A stretch of 64,000 bases of DNA, taken from positions 5,270,001 to 5,334,000 of the forward strand of contig NZ_CP021111.1 in the NCBI RefSeq assembly GCF_002119665.1. Direction: 5' to 3'. This DNA is from Bordetella genomosp. 13. Its GTDB lineage: Bacteria > Pseudomonadota > Gammaproteobacteria > Burkholderiales > Burkholderiaceae_B. Both the position numbers and the translations under genes were made by a program. Positions 28,297-37,267 of this stretch are shown piece by piece (within the stretch, counting starts at the first letter, position 1; each line of letters starts with the position of its first letter). The notes beneath the pieces are model-generated. The model saw nothing but the letters and a program-made list of their open reading frames with translations. It was not told where the DNA came from and made no database searches.

Positions 28297-29883
28297 ATGC
28301 ACTCAGTTCCCCCTACCCCGATGCGCGGCGGCATGCAGGCTTATGTGCCGGCGCTGTTCTTCGTGGCGGCTTCGCTCTTCATCGTGGCGGTACTGGGCAC
28401 GGCTCAGATACTGCCGCGTGTGTCGGACGACGCCTATTACTACTTCGTGGTGGCGCGCAATGTGGCCTTGCACGGCTACAGCGAGTTCACGCCCGGCGTG
28501 CCGACCAACGGCTATCACCCGTTATGGATGCTGGTGCTGGCCGCCACGGGATGGTTGTTCGGTTTCGAACTGGCCACGTTCCGCGTGCTCGAGATACTGG
28601 TAGTGGGCCTCGGACTGGCCGCCTTCGTGCGCTTGTTCGACATACGCGGCCTGCCTTCGGCATTGTTCTGCACGTTTGCGGTCTGGTACGTGGTCCGCAG
28701 CTTCGCGCTGAACGGCATGGAGACCTCGCTGCTGGTGCCCGCCTTCGTGCTGTTCGCGGCCGCCTGCATGTCCACGCATGGATGGGTAGAGCGTCATCGG
28801 GCCTGGCTGCTGTTCCTGTCCGCGGCGATGTGCATCGGCACGCGGCTGGACAGCGCGCTGTTCGTGCTGCCGGCGCTCGTCGCGGCGCCCGCTCCGCTGC
28901 GCGCGAAGATGCGCGTCATGGCAGGCCTGGCGGCATGCGGGGCGGCGTATGCCGGCATAAACAAGCTGCTGTTCGACGCCGTGCTGCCGGTGTCCGGCAC
29001 CATCAAGTCGCTGGGCGGCCTGCAGTGGAACGAGCGCTACGCCAGCCAGATCAGCAGCGGCTTCGACCTCAACGGCCTGGTCACACTTAATTCGCAGGTG
29101 GCGCTGTTCATCGCGCCGCTGCTCGCGCTGGCGATCGCGGCATGGGCCGGACGCGCCGCCGACGCGGACCGAAGGGTGTTGCGCTTCATCGTGGCGGGCA
29201 TCGTCGGGCTGGCGCTCAGCACCATCAAGCTGCTGTTCTTTTCTTCCTGGCAGGTATGGGCCTGGTACAGCTATCCGCTGCTGTGGTTTACGCTGCCTGG
29301 CGTATTGCTGGTCGATCGCCGGCTGTGCCATTCTGGCCGCTATCGTGCGTGGGCGCTGGCCATCGGGCTGGTGCTCGTCGGCTACTTTCTATACAACAAC
29401 CTGCGTCCCCGGTCGGCCGACTATGCCGAGATCAACCGGGAATTCCTGGCGCGCCATGCGGCGCTGTTGGGAAAGGCGCCGGTCGCCATGGGGGATCGGG
29501 CCGGCTCGTTCGCGTACTACTACGCGGGCAGCGTCTATCAGCTGGAAGGCCTGGTCAACGATGCGGCGTACCTGAAGCTGCTGCGCGCCGGCGGCGACCT
29601 GCGGCCGCACCTGTGCGCGCGGGGCATCTCGTACGTGCTCGACTACGAAGTGCCCCTGGCCGGCAGCTATGCCGCGCACCGCATAGAAATATTGCGGCCG
29701 CGGCTGACGACGTTCCGCGGACCATACATAGACGTGCGGCAGGACGAGGAAGTCGCTTTCCACGACAACCTCAGCCGTTATGACAACCGTGCATACGACG
29801 AGGGCGATTACCGGCTGTACCTGTGGCGGCTCGATTGCGAGACCTCGCGCGGCAGCCATGTCATGACCTCTCCGCTAAAATGA
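28297..29883 (+). CDS. GT-C fold membrane glycosyltransferase (candidate arabinosyltransferase)
   Basis: A 528-residue polytopic protein with about 10 hydrophobic segments. The first periplasmic loop has the acidic pair of GT-C enzymes (RVSDDAYYYFVVARNVA) followed by VPTNGYHPLWMLV. The C-terminal roughly 130 residues form a soluble domain (MGDRAGSFAYYYAGSVYQLE). GT-C enzymes use polyprenyl-phosphate sugars on the outer face of the inner membrane, so the lipid-arabinose made by the four upstream genes is the obvious donor. It starts 14 bases after the DprE2-like gene. The acceptor cannot be read from sequence: exopolysaccharide, lipopolysaccharide, pilin or another protein are all possible. 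Confidence 0.75.
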   Translation: MHSVPPTPMRGGMQAYVPALFFVAASLFIVAVLGTAQILPRVSDDAYYYFVVARNVALHGYSEFTPGVPTNGYHPLWMLVLAATGWLFGFELATFRVLEILVVGLGLAAFVRLFDIRGLPSALFCTFAVWYVVRSFALNGMETSLLVPAFVLFAAACMSTHGWVERHRAWLLFLSAAMCIGTRLDSALFVLPALVAAPAPLRAKMRVMAGLAACGAAYAGINKLLFDAVLPVSGTIKSLGGLQWNERYASQISSGFDLNGLVTLNSQVALFIAPLLALAIAAWAGRAADADRRVLRFIVAGIVGLALSTIKLLFFSSWQVWAWYSYPLLWFTLPGVLLVDRRLCHSGRYRAWALAIGLVLVGYFLYNNLRPRSADYAEINREFLARHAALLGKAPVAMGDRAGSFAYYYAGSVYQLEGLVNDAAYLKLLRAGGDLRPHLCARGISYVLDYEVPLAGSYAAHRIEILRPRLTTFRGPYIDVRQDEEVAFHDNLSRYDNRAYDEGDYRLYLWRLDCETSRGSHVMTSPLK

Positions 29884-29914
29884 CCCCGCTTTTTTTCCCG
29901 CACTTGGTGGCCCT

Positions 29915-31300
29915 GTGGACGCGTCGTCGCCAGATTCCAGCCTGCTAACCCTGAACCAGATACGCGCCATGCTCGCCGCCCGCCGCGGGCTGGTGGCATG
30001 GGTCACGCTGGGTATCGTGTTCGCCACCCTGGTGGTGGTGCTTGTCATGCCGCGGGTCTGGACTTCCACGGCCGACATCGTCATCGACTACAAAGAGAAC
30101 GACCCCATCACGGGCCGGTCGTTCTCGGCGCTGCTCGACGACAGCTACATGCAGACCCAGATCGACCTGATCAAGAGCCAGGCCGTGGCCGAGCGCATGT
30201 TGCGCACGCTGGGCCTGTTGCCGCCCAGGACCGATACGGGCGGCGCACGCACCAATGAGTATGACGAACTGGTGGAGTCCATCGGCCGCAACCTCGAGGT
30301 CAACAGCCAGCGCAGCAGCCGCGTGCTCAGCGTGTCCTTTTCCGCCGAGACGCCGCAGAAGGCGCGCGACTATGCCAACGCCATCGTCAACGCCTACATC
30401 CAGGTCAGCCAGGAGCTGGCCACGTCCGGCGCGCGAGCCCGCACAGAGCAATACAACGCGCAGCTGGAACAGATGCGCAAAGAGATCGAGGCCATCCAGG
30501 CGAAGCTGACGCAATACCAGCAGGAGACCGGGATCATCGACGCGCAGCAGGCCGACAACCTGGAATCGCGCCGCCTGAACGACCTGATGGAGGCCCTGCT
30601 TGCGGTGCAGACGCAGCTGCAGGAGGCCCAGGCGCGCACCCAGGCCATCGACCGCCTACTTGCCGCGGGCGTGCGGCCGGAGGACCTGCCGCAGGTAGGC
30701 CAGGTGATCGCCATCAACGACATGCGCGAAGGCCTCACCATGCTGAACCGCCAGCTCGGCGAGGTGCAGGGCGCGCTGGGCGCCAATCATCCCACCATAC
30801 GCGGCCTGACCGCCGAGCGTCAGCAGCTGCGCGCCGACATCGCGCGGCAGGCGCGCGCCGCCATCGAGGTGCAGCGCGGCGAACCGCTGCGGCTGCAGGC
30901 GCAGATGGACGCGCTGCAGGGCGAGATCGACGCGCAGCGCGCCAAGGTGCTCGAACGCATGCGGCAGCGCGACCAGGTGGTGGCATACCAGCGCCAGCTG
31001 GCGGGCGTGGAGCAGGTGTACAACACGGCCCTGCAGAAGTACGACGGACTACTGATGGCCAGCAACATCACCTCGCCCAACCTCTCCGTGCTGAGGCCGG
31101 CCGAATTGCCCACCCTGCCCGCGCGGCCCCGCAAGACGCAGAGCATGGTGATGGGGCTGGTGGTCGGCCTGGTGGTCGGCCTGATGCTGGCGCTGCTGCT
31201 CGAACTCAGCGTCCGGCGCGTGCGCAGTCCGGACGACCTCAGGGTCGGCGACGCGCCGATGATCGGCCGCGTCGGCTATGCCGCCGACGGCCGGGCCTAG
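29915..31300 (+). CDS. Polysaccharide co-polymerase / chain-length determinant (Wzz-EpsF type)
   Basis: Inner-membrane protein that sets EPS chain length with the tyrosine-kinase-like ATPase. The 461-residue product starts at GTG 29915, has a first membrane segment near residues 28-46 (VTLGIVFATLVVVLVM), a long periplasmic coiled-coil-rich region (residues 140-390, rich in Gln/Glu/Ala), the Pro-rich motif AELPTLPARPRK, and a second membrane segment (MVMGLVVGLVVGLMLALLLE). Length and features fit EpsF of methanolan-type loci. It opens the exopolysaccharide block and is followed after 13 bases by its ATPase partner. Confidence 0.9.
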   Translation: MDASSPDSSLLTLNQIRAMLAARRGLVAWVTLGIVFATLVVVLVMPRVWTSTADIVIDYKENDPITGRSFSALLDDSYMQTQIDLIKSQAVAERMLRTLGLLPPRTDTGGARTNEYDELVESIGRNLEVNSQRSSRVLSVSFSAETPQKARDYANAIVNAYIQVSQELATSGARARTEQYNAQLEQMRKEIEAIQAKLTQYQQETGIIDAQQADNLESRRLNDLMEALLAVQTQLQEAQARTQAIDRLLAAGVRPEDLPQVGQVIAINDMREGLTMLNRQLGEVQGALGANHPTIRGLTAERQQLRADIARQARAAIEVQRGEPLRLQAQMDALQGEIDAQRAKVLERMRQRDQVVAYQRQLAGVEQVYNTALQKYDGLLMASNITSPNLSVLRPAELPTLPARPRKTQSMVMGLVVGLVVGLMLALLLELSVRRVRSPDDLRVGDAPMIGRVGYAADGRA

Positions 31301-31313
31301 TCCAGGAAACCCC

Positions 31314-32303
31314 ATGACCCAGCATCAGCTGCCGAACGTATTGCGCCGCCTGAACGGCGAAGACGACGCGGCGCAGCCCGTCACCGCGGCGTCCAGCGGC
31401 ACCGTCGAGCCCACCGGGGGCGGAGGCAAGCTCGGCGAACGACTGGTCAGCGCCGGACTGCTGACGGCCGAGCAGGTGCAGTCCGTGATCGAGCTGCAGA
31501 AGCGCTCGGGCGTGCGCTTCGGAGAGGCCGCCATCCAGCTCGGCTACGTCACCGAGCGCGACATGCAGATCGCGCTGTCGGAACAGTTCAACTATGCCAC
31601 CGCGCTGATTTCGCACCCCACCGTGGGCGCCAGCCTGGCCATCGCCCACGATCCTTTCGGGCGCGAGGCCGAGGCCATCCGGCAGTTGCGCGCCGAGATC
31701 TCGCTGCGCCTGGACGGCCAATCGAATTTCTCCATTTCCATCGTCAGCGCCAACGACGGCGACGGCAAGTCGTACGTCGCGGCGAGCCTGGCCATCGCCT
31801 ATTCGCAGTCGGGCCAGCGGGTGCTGTTCATCGATGCCGACCTGCGCGGCTCGGGCAACGACCTGTTCCAGCTGCAGGAAGGCCCTGGCCTGTCCACCAT
31901 GCTGGCCGGGCGCGACGCCCATGCCGCGGGCATGCCGGTGCCCGGTTTTCCGCTGCTGCACGTGCTGTCGGCGGGGCCGCGCCCGCCCAATCCCACGGAA
32001 ATGCTGGGCGCCCCCGCCATGCGCCGCTTCATCGGCCAGTTCCAGGACAGCTTCGACGTGATCGTGGTCGACACCCCGGCGGCCAATCGATCGGCCGACG
32101 CGCAGCTCATCGCCAGCCAGACCGACGTGTGCCTGGTGGTGGTGCGCCAGGACGCCACATTGGTCGAGGACTTCCGCCAGGTGCAGGAACGCATGCGGCG
32201 CGCCGGCGCGCAATTGATCGGCTCCGTCTACAACGGACATGACGCCGAACGATCGCCCGGCAAAGCCCAGCCCCGGTGGCGGAAATGGCTGGGACGTCGC
32301 TGA
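31314..32303 (+). CDS. BY-kinase-like ATPase (EpsG/CpsD type) with N-terminal GspE/MshE domain
   Basis: Cytoplasmic partner of the chain-length protein. In the 329-residue product, residues 40-95 (LGERLVSAGLLTAEQVQSVI, GEAAIQLGYVTERDM) form a GspE N-terminal-type domain, a fold that in MshE binds cyclic di-GMP. Residues 135-310 are a P-loop ATPase with Walker A DGDGKSYVAASLAIA, Walker A' LFIDADLRGSGND and Walker B FDVIVVDTP. The C-terminus is short and basic with a single Tyr rather than the Tyr cluster used for autophosphorylation, so kinase function is doubtful. It overlaps the next gene. Confidence 0.87.
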   Translation: MTQHQLPNVLRRLNGEDDAAQPVTAASSGTVEPTGGGGKLGERLVSAGLLTAEQVQSVIELQKRSGVRFGEAAIQLGYVTERDMQIALSEQFNYATALISHPTVGASLAIAHDPFGREAEAIRQLRAEISLRLDGQSNFSISIVSANDGDGKSYVAASLAIAYSQSGQRVLFIDADLRGSGNDLFQLQEGPGLSTMLAGRDAHAAGMPVPGFPLLHVLSAGPRPPNPTEMLGAPAMRRFIGQFQDSFDVIVVDTPAANRSADAQLIASQTDVCLVVVRQDATLVEDFRQVQERMRRAGAQLIGSVYNGHDAERSPGKAQPRWRKWLGRR

Positions 32304-33646
32304 ACGGCCGGTCCGGGGTGTACCTGCCGCCGCGTCCGGCGGCCGGGGGGCCCGACGCGTTCCACCGCCTGCAGTCCGTCGCGATCACGCTGCTCATCGC
32401 CGTCTGCACGGTGTTTCCGCTGGTTCGCACCACGAGCCTGTTCGCCGAGTCGATCACGATGGACGCCTACACCGAAGGGTCCTCGCTGCTGCAGCTGGTG
32501 TTCGGTTCGGTGTTCGCGCTGGCGGGCTGGCTGCTGTGGATGAATCGGCAGGTGGCGGTGCGCAATCTGCGGGCCATCAATCCTTTCCTGTTGCTGATTC
32601 TGCTGTGGTGCCTGTGTTCCAGCCTGTGGTCGCTGTATCCCGTCACCACGATCAAACGCAGCGTGCAGTTGCTGGGGCTCATCATGGTGGGCCTTGCGAT
32701 CGCGCCGCCGCTGGGCAACATGGCGCGCTTCGCCAACACGGTGCTGGCGTCCTTCACGGTGCTGATGGTGCTGTGCCTGCTCGCCTCGCTGGGCATGCCG
32801 GGCCTGGGCGTCGACTACGTGACGGGCGGCTCATGGCGCGGAATCACCTGGCACAAGAACGTGCTGGGCATGGTGTGCGCCTTCAGCCTGCTGCTGTGGC
32901 TGCGCGAGTTCCGCCACGGCCAGCTCGGCTGGAAGGTATGCCTGGGGGCCGGCCTGTTCACGGTGTTCATGCTGGTCATGGCCAAGAGCACGACGTCGAT
33001 CATCGTGGCGGGCGCGGGCTCGTTCCTGTATCTGTTCCTGGCGCGCCGGTATATCGCGCCGCGCAACATGCTGATCCTTCTGCTGGGCTCGACCATCGCC
33101 ACGGCGCTGCTGCTGCATTTCTTCCATGCCATGCAGGGCCGGTTCCCCAGCTGGGAAGAACTCATGGGGCCTGCGGCCGCCATCTTCAACAAGAGCACCG
33201 ACCTGACGGGCCGTACGGACATCTGGGAACTCGTGCTGGTACAGGTGGCGGCCCACCCGTGGCAAGGCGCCGGCTACGGGGCATTCTGGATGGGTGTGGG
33301 CGGTCCTTCCCAGTACATCGCCGACTTCATGGGATTCGTGCCGCTGCAGGCGCACAACGGCTATCTGGACGTGCTGAATGAACTGGGCATCGTCGGCCTG
33401 CTGCTGCTGGCGGGCCTGGTGGCGGTGCATGCGCGCGATCTGTTTCGCCTGATGCGCATCGACAGGGCCGAGGCCGCGCTGCACTGGGCCTTCTTCATCG
33501 TGATCCTCGTCAGCAATATCTCGGAGACCATCCTGTTCCGCGCCATCGAATTGCAGTACGTGTGGCTGATCTTCTCCTCGATCATGGTGTCGTCTCGCCT
33601 GCGTGCGCATCAGGCCGCGCGCGCCACGGAGGCGGGCGCGGCATGA
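32285..33646 (+). CDS. O-antigen ligase/polymerase family membrane protein (Wzy-like)
   Basis: A 453-residue protein with about 11 hydrophobic segments and the large periplasmic loop typical of the Wzy_C/RfaL family: GRTDIWELVLVQVAAHPWQG followed by GYGAFW and AHNGYLDVLNELGIVG. Such proteins polymerise Und-PP-linked repeats (Wzy) or ligate them to lipid A. In a locus with Wzx, Wzz and Wza homologues, the polymerase role is most likely. ATG 32285 was preferred; a GTG at 32276 is also in frame. Both ends overlap neighbours. Confidence 0.85.
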   Translation: MAGTSLNGRSGVYLPPRPAAGGPDAFHRLQSVAITLLIAVCTVFPLVRTTSLFAESITMDAYTEGSSLLQLVFGSVFALAGWLLWMNRQVAVRNLRAINPFLLLILLWCLCSSLWSLYPVTTIKRSVQLLGLIMVGLAIAPPLGNMARFANTVLASFTVLMVLCLLASLGMPGLGVDYVTGGSWRGITWHKNVLGMVCAFSLLLWLREFRHGQLGWKVCLGAGLFTVFMLVMAKSTTSIIVAGAGSFLYLFLARRYIAPRNMLILLLGSTIATALLLHFFHAMQGRFPSWEELMGPAAAIFNKSTDLTGRTDIWELVLVQVAAHPWQGAGYGAFWMGVGGPSQYIADFMGFVPLQAHNGYLDVLNELGIVGLLLLAGLVAVHARDLFRLMRIDRAEAALHWAFFIVILVSNISETILFRAIELQYVWLIFSSIMVSSRLRAHQAARATEAGAA

Positions 33647-35997
33647 GGTTCGTCTGGTCCGCAGTACTGGCCGTCATGCTGGCGCTGACCATGACGGCGC
33701 GCGCGGCCGATGCGCCCGTCCCGTTCCAGTTCACGGTGGACGAGCAGGGCCTGGCCGGCGCGCCGGACCGCTCCGCGCTGAACCAGCCGCTGGGCCCGGC
33801 CGATCGCATCGTGGCGCGCGACGGTCACTTCTACCGCGTGGGGGCCGATGGCCGGCCGCGCACCGACGACGACACGCGGGTGCGCCTGTTCGGCATCAGT
33901 CTCAGCTTCTCGACCAACTTCCCTTCCACCGAAGAGGCGATGCGGCTGGCGCGCCAGTTGCGCAAGGCCGGGTTCAACGCCGTGCGCCTGCACCACATGG
34001 ACTTCTGGCTGGGGCGCGAGACCGACAGGCCGCGCGGGATACTTACGCCGGATCCCTACCCCACCTTCAATGCCGCCGCGGTGGAACGCGTGCGCAACTT
34101 CATCGCCGTGCTGGCCCGGGAAGGCATCTATACCAACCTGAATCTGTACGTCAGTTATCGCTTCCGGCCCGAGATCGATGGGCTGCTGGATTTCGATACG
34201 CCCGACAACCGCATGCCGATCGGCGCGTCGGTGCACGTCTATCACCCGCGCATGGCGGCGCTGCAGGAAACCTTCGCGCGCCGGATCATCGAGCAGCTGC
34301 GGCTGAAGGACAACCCGGCCCTGGCCATGGTCGAGATCCACAACGAGACGTCGCTGCTGGCCGCATGGATGCGCAAGGAATGGAAGACGCACGCGCTGCC
34401 CAGCGCCTATGAGCCCGTGCTGCGCGAGGCCTGGAACCGCTGGCTCGCGGGCCGCTACGGCAGCGGCGCGGCGGCCTGCCGCGCGTGGGAAGTGTGCGAC
34501 GCCGATGCGTCCGGCGTGGTGGCGCTGCCGACGCAGGACGAGGCGGCGCCGCGCAGCACGCTCGGTTCCATCGTCAACCGCGTGCGGGCGCGCTGGAACG
34601 AGCTGATGCCCGCGGACGCCATGCAGTCGCTGTCCGGCGAGGCGCTGCGGCTGCACGACTTCCTGGACTTCCTGGTGGACACCGACCGCGCCTATGTCGA
34701 ACGCATGCGCGACGTGGTGCGCGAGGCCGCGGGGGAACTCGTGCCCGTGACCGGCACGCAGATGGTCTATGGCGGCGTGCTGAACTTCGATACCCAGGCC
34801 GGCATGGACTACCTGGACGAGCACCGCTATATCGATCATCCCGATGGCGCGCAGTCCGACTGGTCCATACGCAGCACGTCGCCCACGGGCGGCGACATGG
34901 ACATCCTGCTGGCGCTGTCGTTCCGCCGCGACCACACCAAGCCATTCGTGCTCAGCGAGTACAACCTCACCTTCCCCAATCCGCGCGGCGCGGAGATCAT
35001 GCCGGTGGTGGCGACGGTGGCTGCCCTGCAGGATTGGGACGGACTGTTCTTTTACGACTATCTGGATGCCGACACCTGGCCCGACGCGCCCACCAACTTC
35101 GCCCTGAGCGGGGACTGGGGCAAGTACGCGCTGGCCGGCCAGAGCGCGCAGATATTCCGCCAGCAGTGGATCGAGCCGCTGCGCACGTCCCTGCAGGTCC
35201 CGCTGCCGCGACAGGCGCGCGATGCCATCGCGCTGGCCAACGAGTATGGCGGGCTGGAGAAGGCCATCGGGCAGCTGGGTGTGACGCCCGCCGACGCGTG
35301 GCGCCATCGCGTCTCGGTCGACACGCAGGCACAGGGACCGGTGCACAAGCCCCAGCCCGATGGCGCGCAGCAACAGGCGGTGTTCGACGCAAGGCAGGGT
35401 TACCTGACGCTGGCCGCGCCGAACGTACGAGGCGTCATCGGCAACCTGGACTCGCAGTGGCGCGGCGCGCCGGGCCTGCAGGCGCGCGCGCTGTCCAACG
35501 GCGACGCCGCCGCCGACATCGTGCTGACGCCGCTGGACGGCCAGCCGGTGGCGCAGTCGCGGCACCTGCTGCTGACGCTGGGCAGTTCCACCGTGGGCAC
35601 TCAGCCCGGATCTTTCCCGGCGCGCCCCAAGCAGTTGCAGCGCTACAAGAACCAGAGCGGACGCTGGACACTCGAGCCCGACCCCGACGGCATGGACAAG
35701 CCATCCGGCAGCCGCACCGCCAGCGCGCCGGCATGGCTGTCGCGGCCGGCGCTGTGCGTGCGCTGGTCCGGCGCCACGGCCCCCGCAGCCATCTATCCGC
35801 TGGACGGACGCGGCCGCCGCGGCCAGGCCCTGGACGAGACGGTGATCTGGCGCCAGGGCAATGCCGTCGCCGTGGATCTGTCTGCCCGCGCATCGGCCCC
35901 GCCGAGCCCGTGGTACGAGGTCGTGCTGCCGCCCGGCCAAGCCGCGGCCGGCGCCGGTACGCTGATGCCCGACTGCATGCCGGGAAACGCGAAGTGA
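33643..35997 (+). CDS. Secreted clan GH-A glycoside hydrolase of the EPS locus
   Basis: A 784-residue exported protein with signal peptide MRFVWSAVLAVMLALTMTAR followed by Ala. Residues about 75-490 form a (beta/alpha)8 barrel: FNAVRLHHMDFWLG early, the acid/base pair Asn234-Glu235 in EIHNETSLLAAW, and a nucleophile candidate Glu439 in VLSEYNLTF, as in GH5/GH39/GH42-like enzymes. The C-terminal 250 residues look like beta-sandwich. Matrix-cleaving hydrolases in EPS operons (for example PslG, AlgL by analogy) trim or release polymer in the periplasm; that role is inferred. The start overlaps the polymerase stop by 4 bases. Confidence 0.8.
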   Translation: MRFVWSAVLAVMLALTMTARAADAPVPFQFTVDEQGLAGAPDRSALNQPLGPADRIVARDGHFYRVGADGRPRTDDDTRVRLFGISLSFSTNFPSTEEAMRLARQLRKAGFNAVRLHHMDFWLGRETDRPRGILTPDPYPTFNAAAVERVRNFIAVLAREGIYTNLNLYVSYRFRPEIDGLLDFDTPDNRMPIGASVHVYHPRMAALQETFARRIIEQLRLKDNPALAMVEIHNETSLLAAWMRKEWKTHALPSAYEPVLREAWNRWLAGRYGSGAAACRAWEVCDADASGVVALPTQDEAAPRSTLGSIVNRVRARWNELMPADAMQSLSGEALRLHDFLDFLVDTDRAYVERMRDVVREAAGELVPVTGTQMVYGGVLNFDTQAGMDYLDEHRYIDHPDGAQSDWSIRSTSPTGGDMDILLALSFRRDHTKPFVLSEYNLTFPNPRGAEIMPVVATVAALQDWDGLFFYDYLDADTWPDAPTNFALSGDWGKYALAGQSAQIFRQQWIEPLRTSLQVPLPRQARDAIALANEYGGLEKAIGQLGVTPADAWRHRVSVDTQAQGPVHKPQPDGAQQQAVFDARQGYLTLAAPNVRGVIGNLDSQWRGAPGLQARALSNGDAAADIVLTPLDGQPVAQSRHLLLTLGSSTVGTQPGSFPARPKQLQRYKNQSGRWTLEPDPDGMDKPSGSRTASAPAWLSRPALCVRWSGATAPAAIYPLDGRGRRGQALDETVIWRQGNAVAVDLSARASAPPSPWYEVVLPPGQAAAGAGTLMPDCMPGNAK

Positions 35998-36004
35998 TGT
36001 CGCC

Positions 36005-37267
36005 ATGACGGCCGCGGCATCCCGCCCCGTGTTGCTGCGCAGCGCGGTCCTGTCGGTCATCGACCAGGCCTGGCTGAGCCTGCTGAATCTGGCGCTAGGG
36101 CTGATCCTGATCCGCCTGACGGCGAAGGAATCCTATGGCGTCTACGCGCAGCTGTACGTGGCCGGCATCTTCGCCGCGACCATTGCCGAGGCGCTCATCA
36201 CCAATCCGCTGACCACGCTGGCCGCCAGGGCGCAGGACGGCGAGCGCGCCGCGCTCATCACCCATCTGCGACGGTTCCAGGGCCGGCTGAGCACGGCCGT
36301 GGGCATCCTGTTCGGCATCGGCTGCGCCGGCGTGGCGGTGTGGGCCGACATTCCGCAGCCGGCCTGGCTGGCGCTGGGCTTCGGCCTGTACGTCAAGACC
36401 AACGCCGCGCGCGAGTACCGGCGCAGCGTACTGTTCGTGATGGGCTCGACGCCTCAGGTGCTGCGCACCGACGTGCAGTACGGCGTGGCCGTGCTGGCCG
36501 GAACGGGGCTGCTGGTGTGGATGGGCACGCTGTTCCTGCCCGCGGTGTTCGGCATGCTGGCCCTGGCCAATGTGGTGGCGCTGATGGGTACGCGCTTGCC
36601 GCAAGCCGCGGCCACGGATGCCGCGCCCGACTACCGCGAGGCCGTGGCCCAGGCCTGGAAGCGCGGGCGGCTGGGCCTGCCGGGCGCGGTGCTGGCGTGG
36701 ATCATCAACTACAGCTACCTGTACGTGGCTGCCGCCTGGTTGGGCGCGACGGCGACGGCGGATCTCAATGCCTCGCGGCTGCTGCTGATGCCGATCGCGA
36801 TGACGGTGATGGCGTGGTCCCGTGTGGCGCGGCCGATGATAGGCCGGCAGCTCGCACAGAACGACAGCCGCGGCCTGTTCCGGCTGCTATTGACGTCGAC
36901 GGCCGCCGTGGAAGCGGTGACGCTGGCGTATGTGGCCGTGCTGTGGCTCGCGCTGCCCTGGCTGCAGCAGCACATGCTGGGCGAGAAATACGCCAACGTG
37001 CAGCCGCTGGTCATGGGGTGGGGCCTGTACTTCGCCATCAACGCGGCGCGCAGCATCGGCACGGCGGCGCTGATGAGCGCGGACCGATACGGCGCCACGC
37101 TGGCCGTGGCGGTGGTCAGCCTGACCCTGACGCTGGTGTCGATGAACCTGACCATACCCAGCTATGGCGCCGTGGGGGCCATCATTGCATTGACCATCGT
37201 GGAAACCGTCAGCCTGGTGCTGATCTGGTCCGCGTGGCGGCGTTCTATGCCGAAGGTGGCGACATGA
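36005..37267 (+). CDS. Polysaccharide flippase (Wzx/MOP family)
   Basis: A 420-residue polytopic protein of the oligosaccharyl-lipid flippase type, with about 12 hydrophobic segments and the opening SVIDQAWLSLLNLALGLILI characteristic of Wzx. It would move Und-PP-linked repeat units to the periplasmic face. It sits 7 bases after the glycosidase gene and overlaps the next glycosyltransferase by 4 bases. Confidence 0.87.
   Translation: MTAAASRPVLLRSAVLSVIDQAWLSLLNLALGLILIRLTAKESYGVYAQLYVAGIFAATIAEALITNPLTTLAARAQDGERAALITHLRRFQGRLSTAVGILFGIGCAGVAVWADIPQPAWLALGFGLYVKTNAAREYRRSVLFVMGSTPQVLRTDVQYGVAVLAGTGLLVWMGTLFLPAVFGMLALANVVALMGTRLPQAAATDAAPDYREAVAQAWKRGRLGLPGAVLAWIINYSYLYVAAAWLGATATADLNASRLLLMPIAMTVMAWSRVARPMIGRQLAQNDSRGLFRLLLTSTAAVEAVTLAYVAVLWLALPWLQQHMLGEKYANVQPLVMGWGLYFAINAARSIGTAALMSADRYGATLAVAVVSLTLTLVSMNLTIPSYGAVGAIIALTIVETVSLVLIWSAWRRSMPKVAT

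Noticed and set aside
33610..36060. An 816-codon minus-strand open frame.
   Set aside because: Fully antisense to the GH-A glycosidase gene, which has a signal peptide, catalytic motifs and operon overlaps; the frame is a high-GC shadow.
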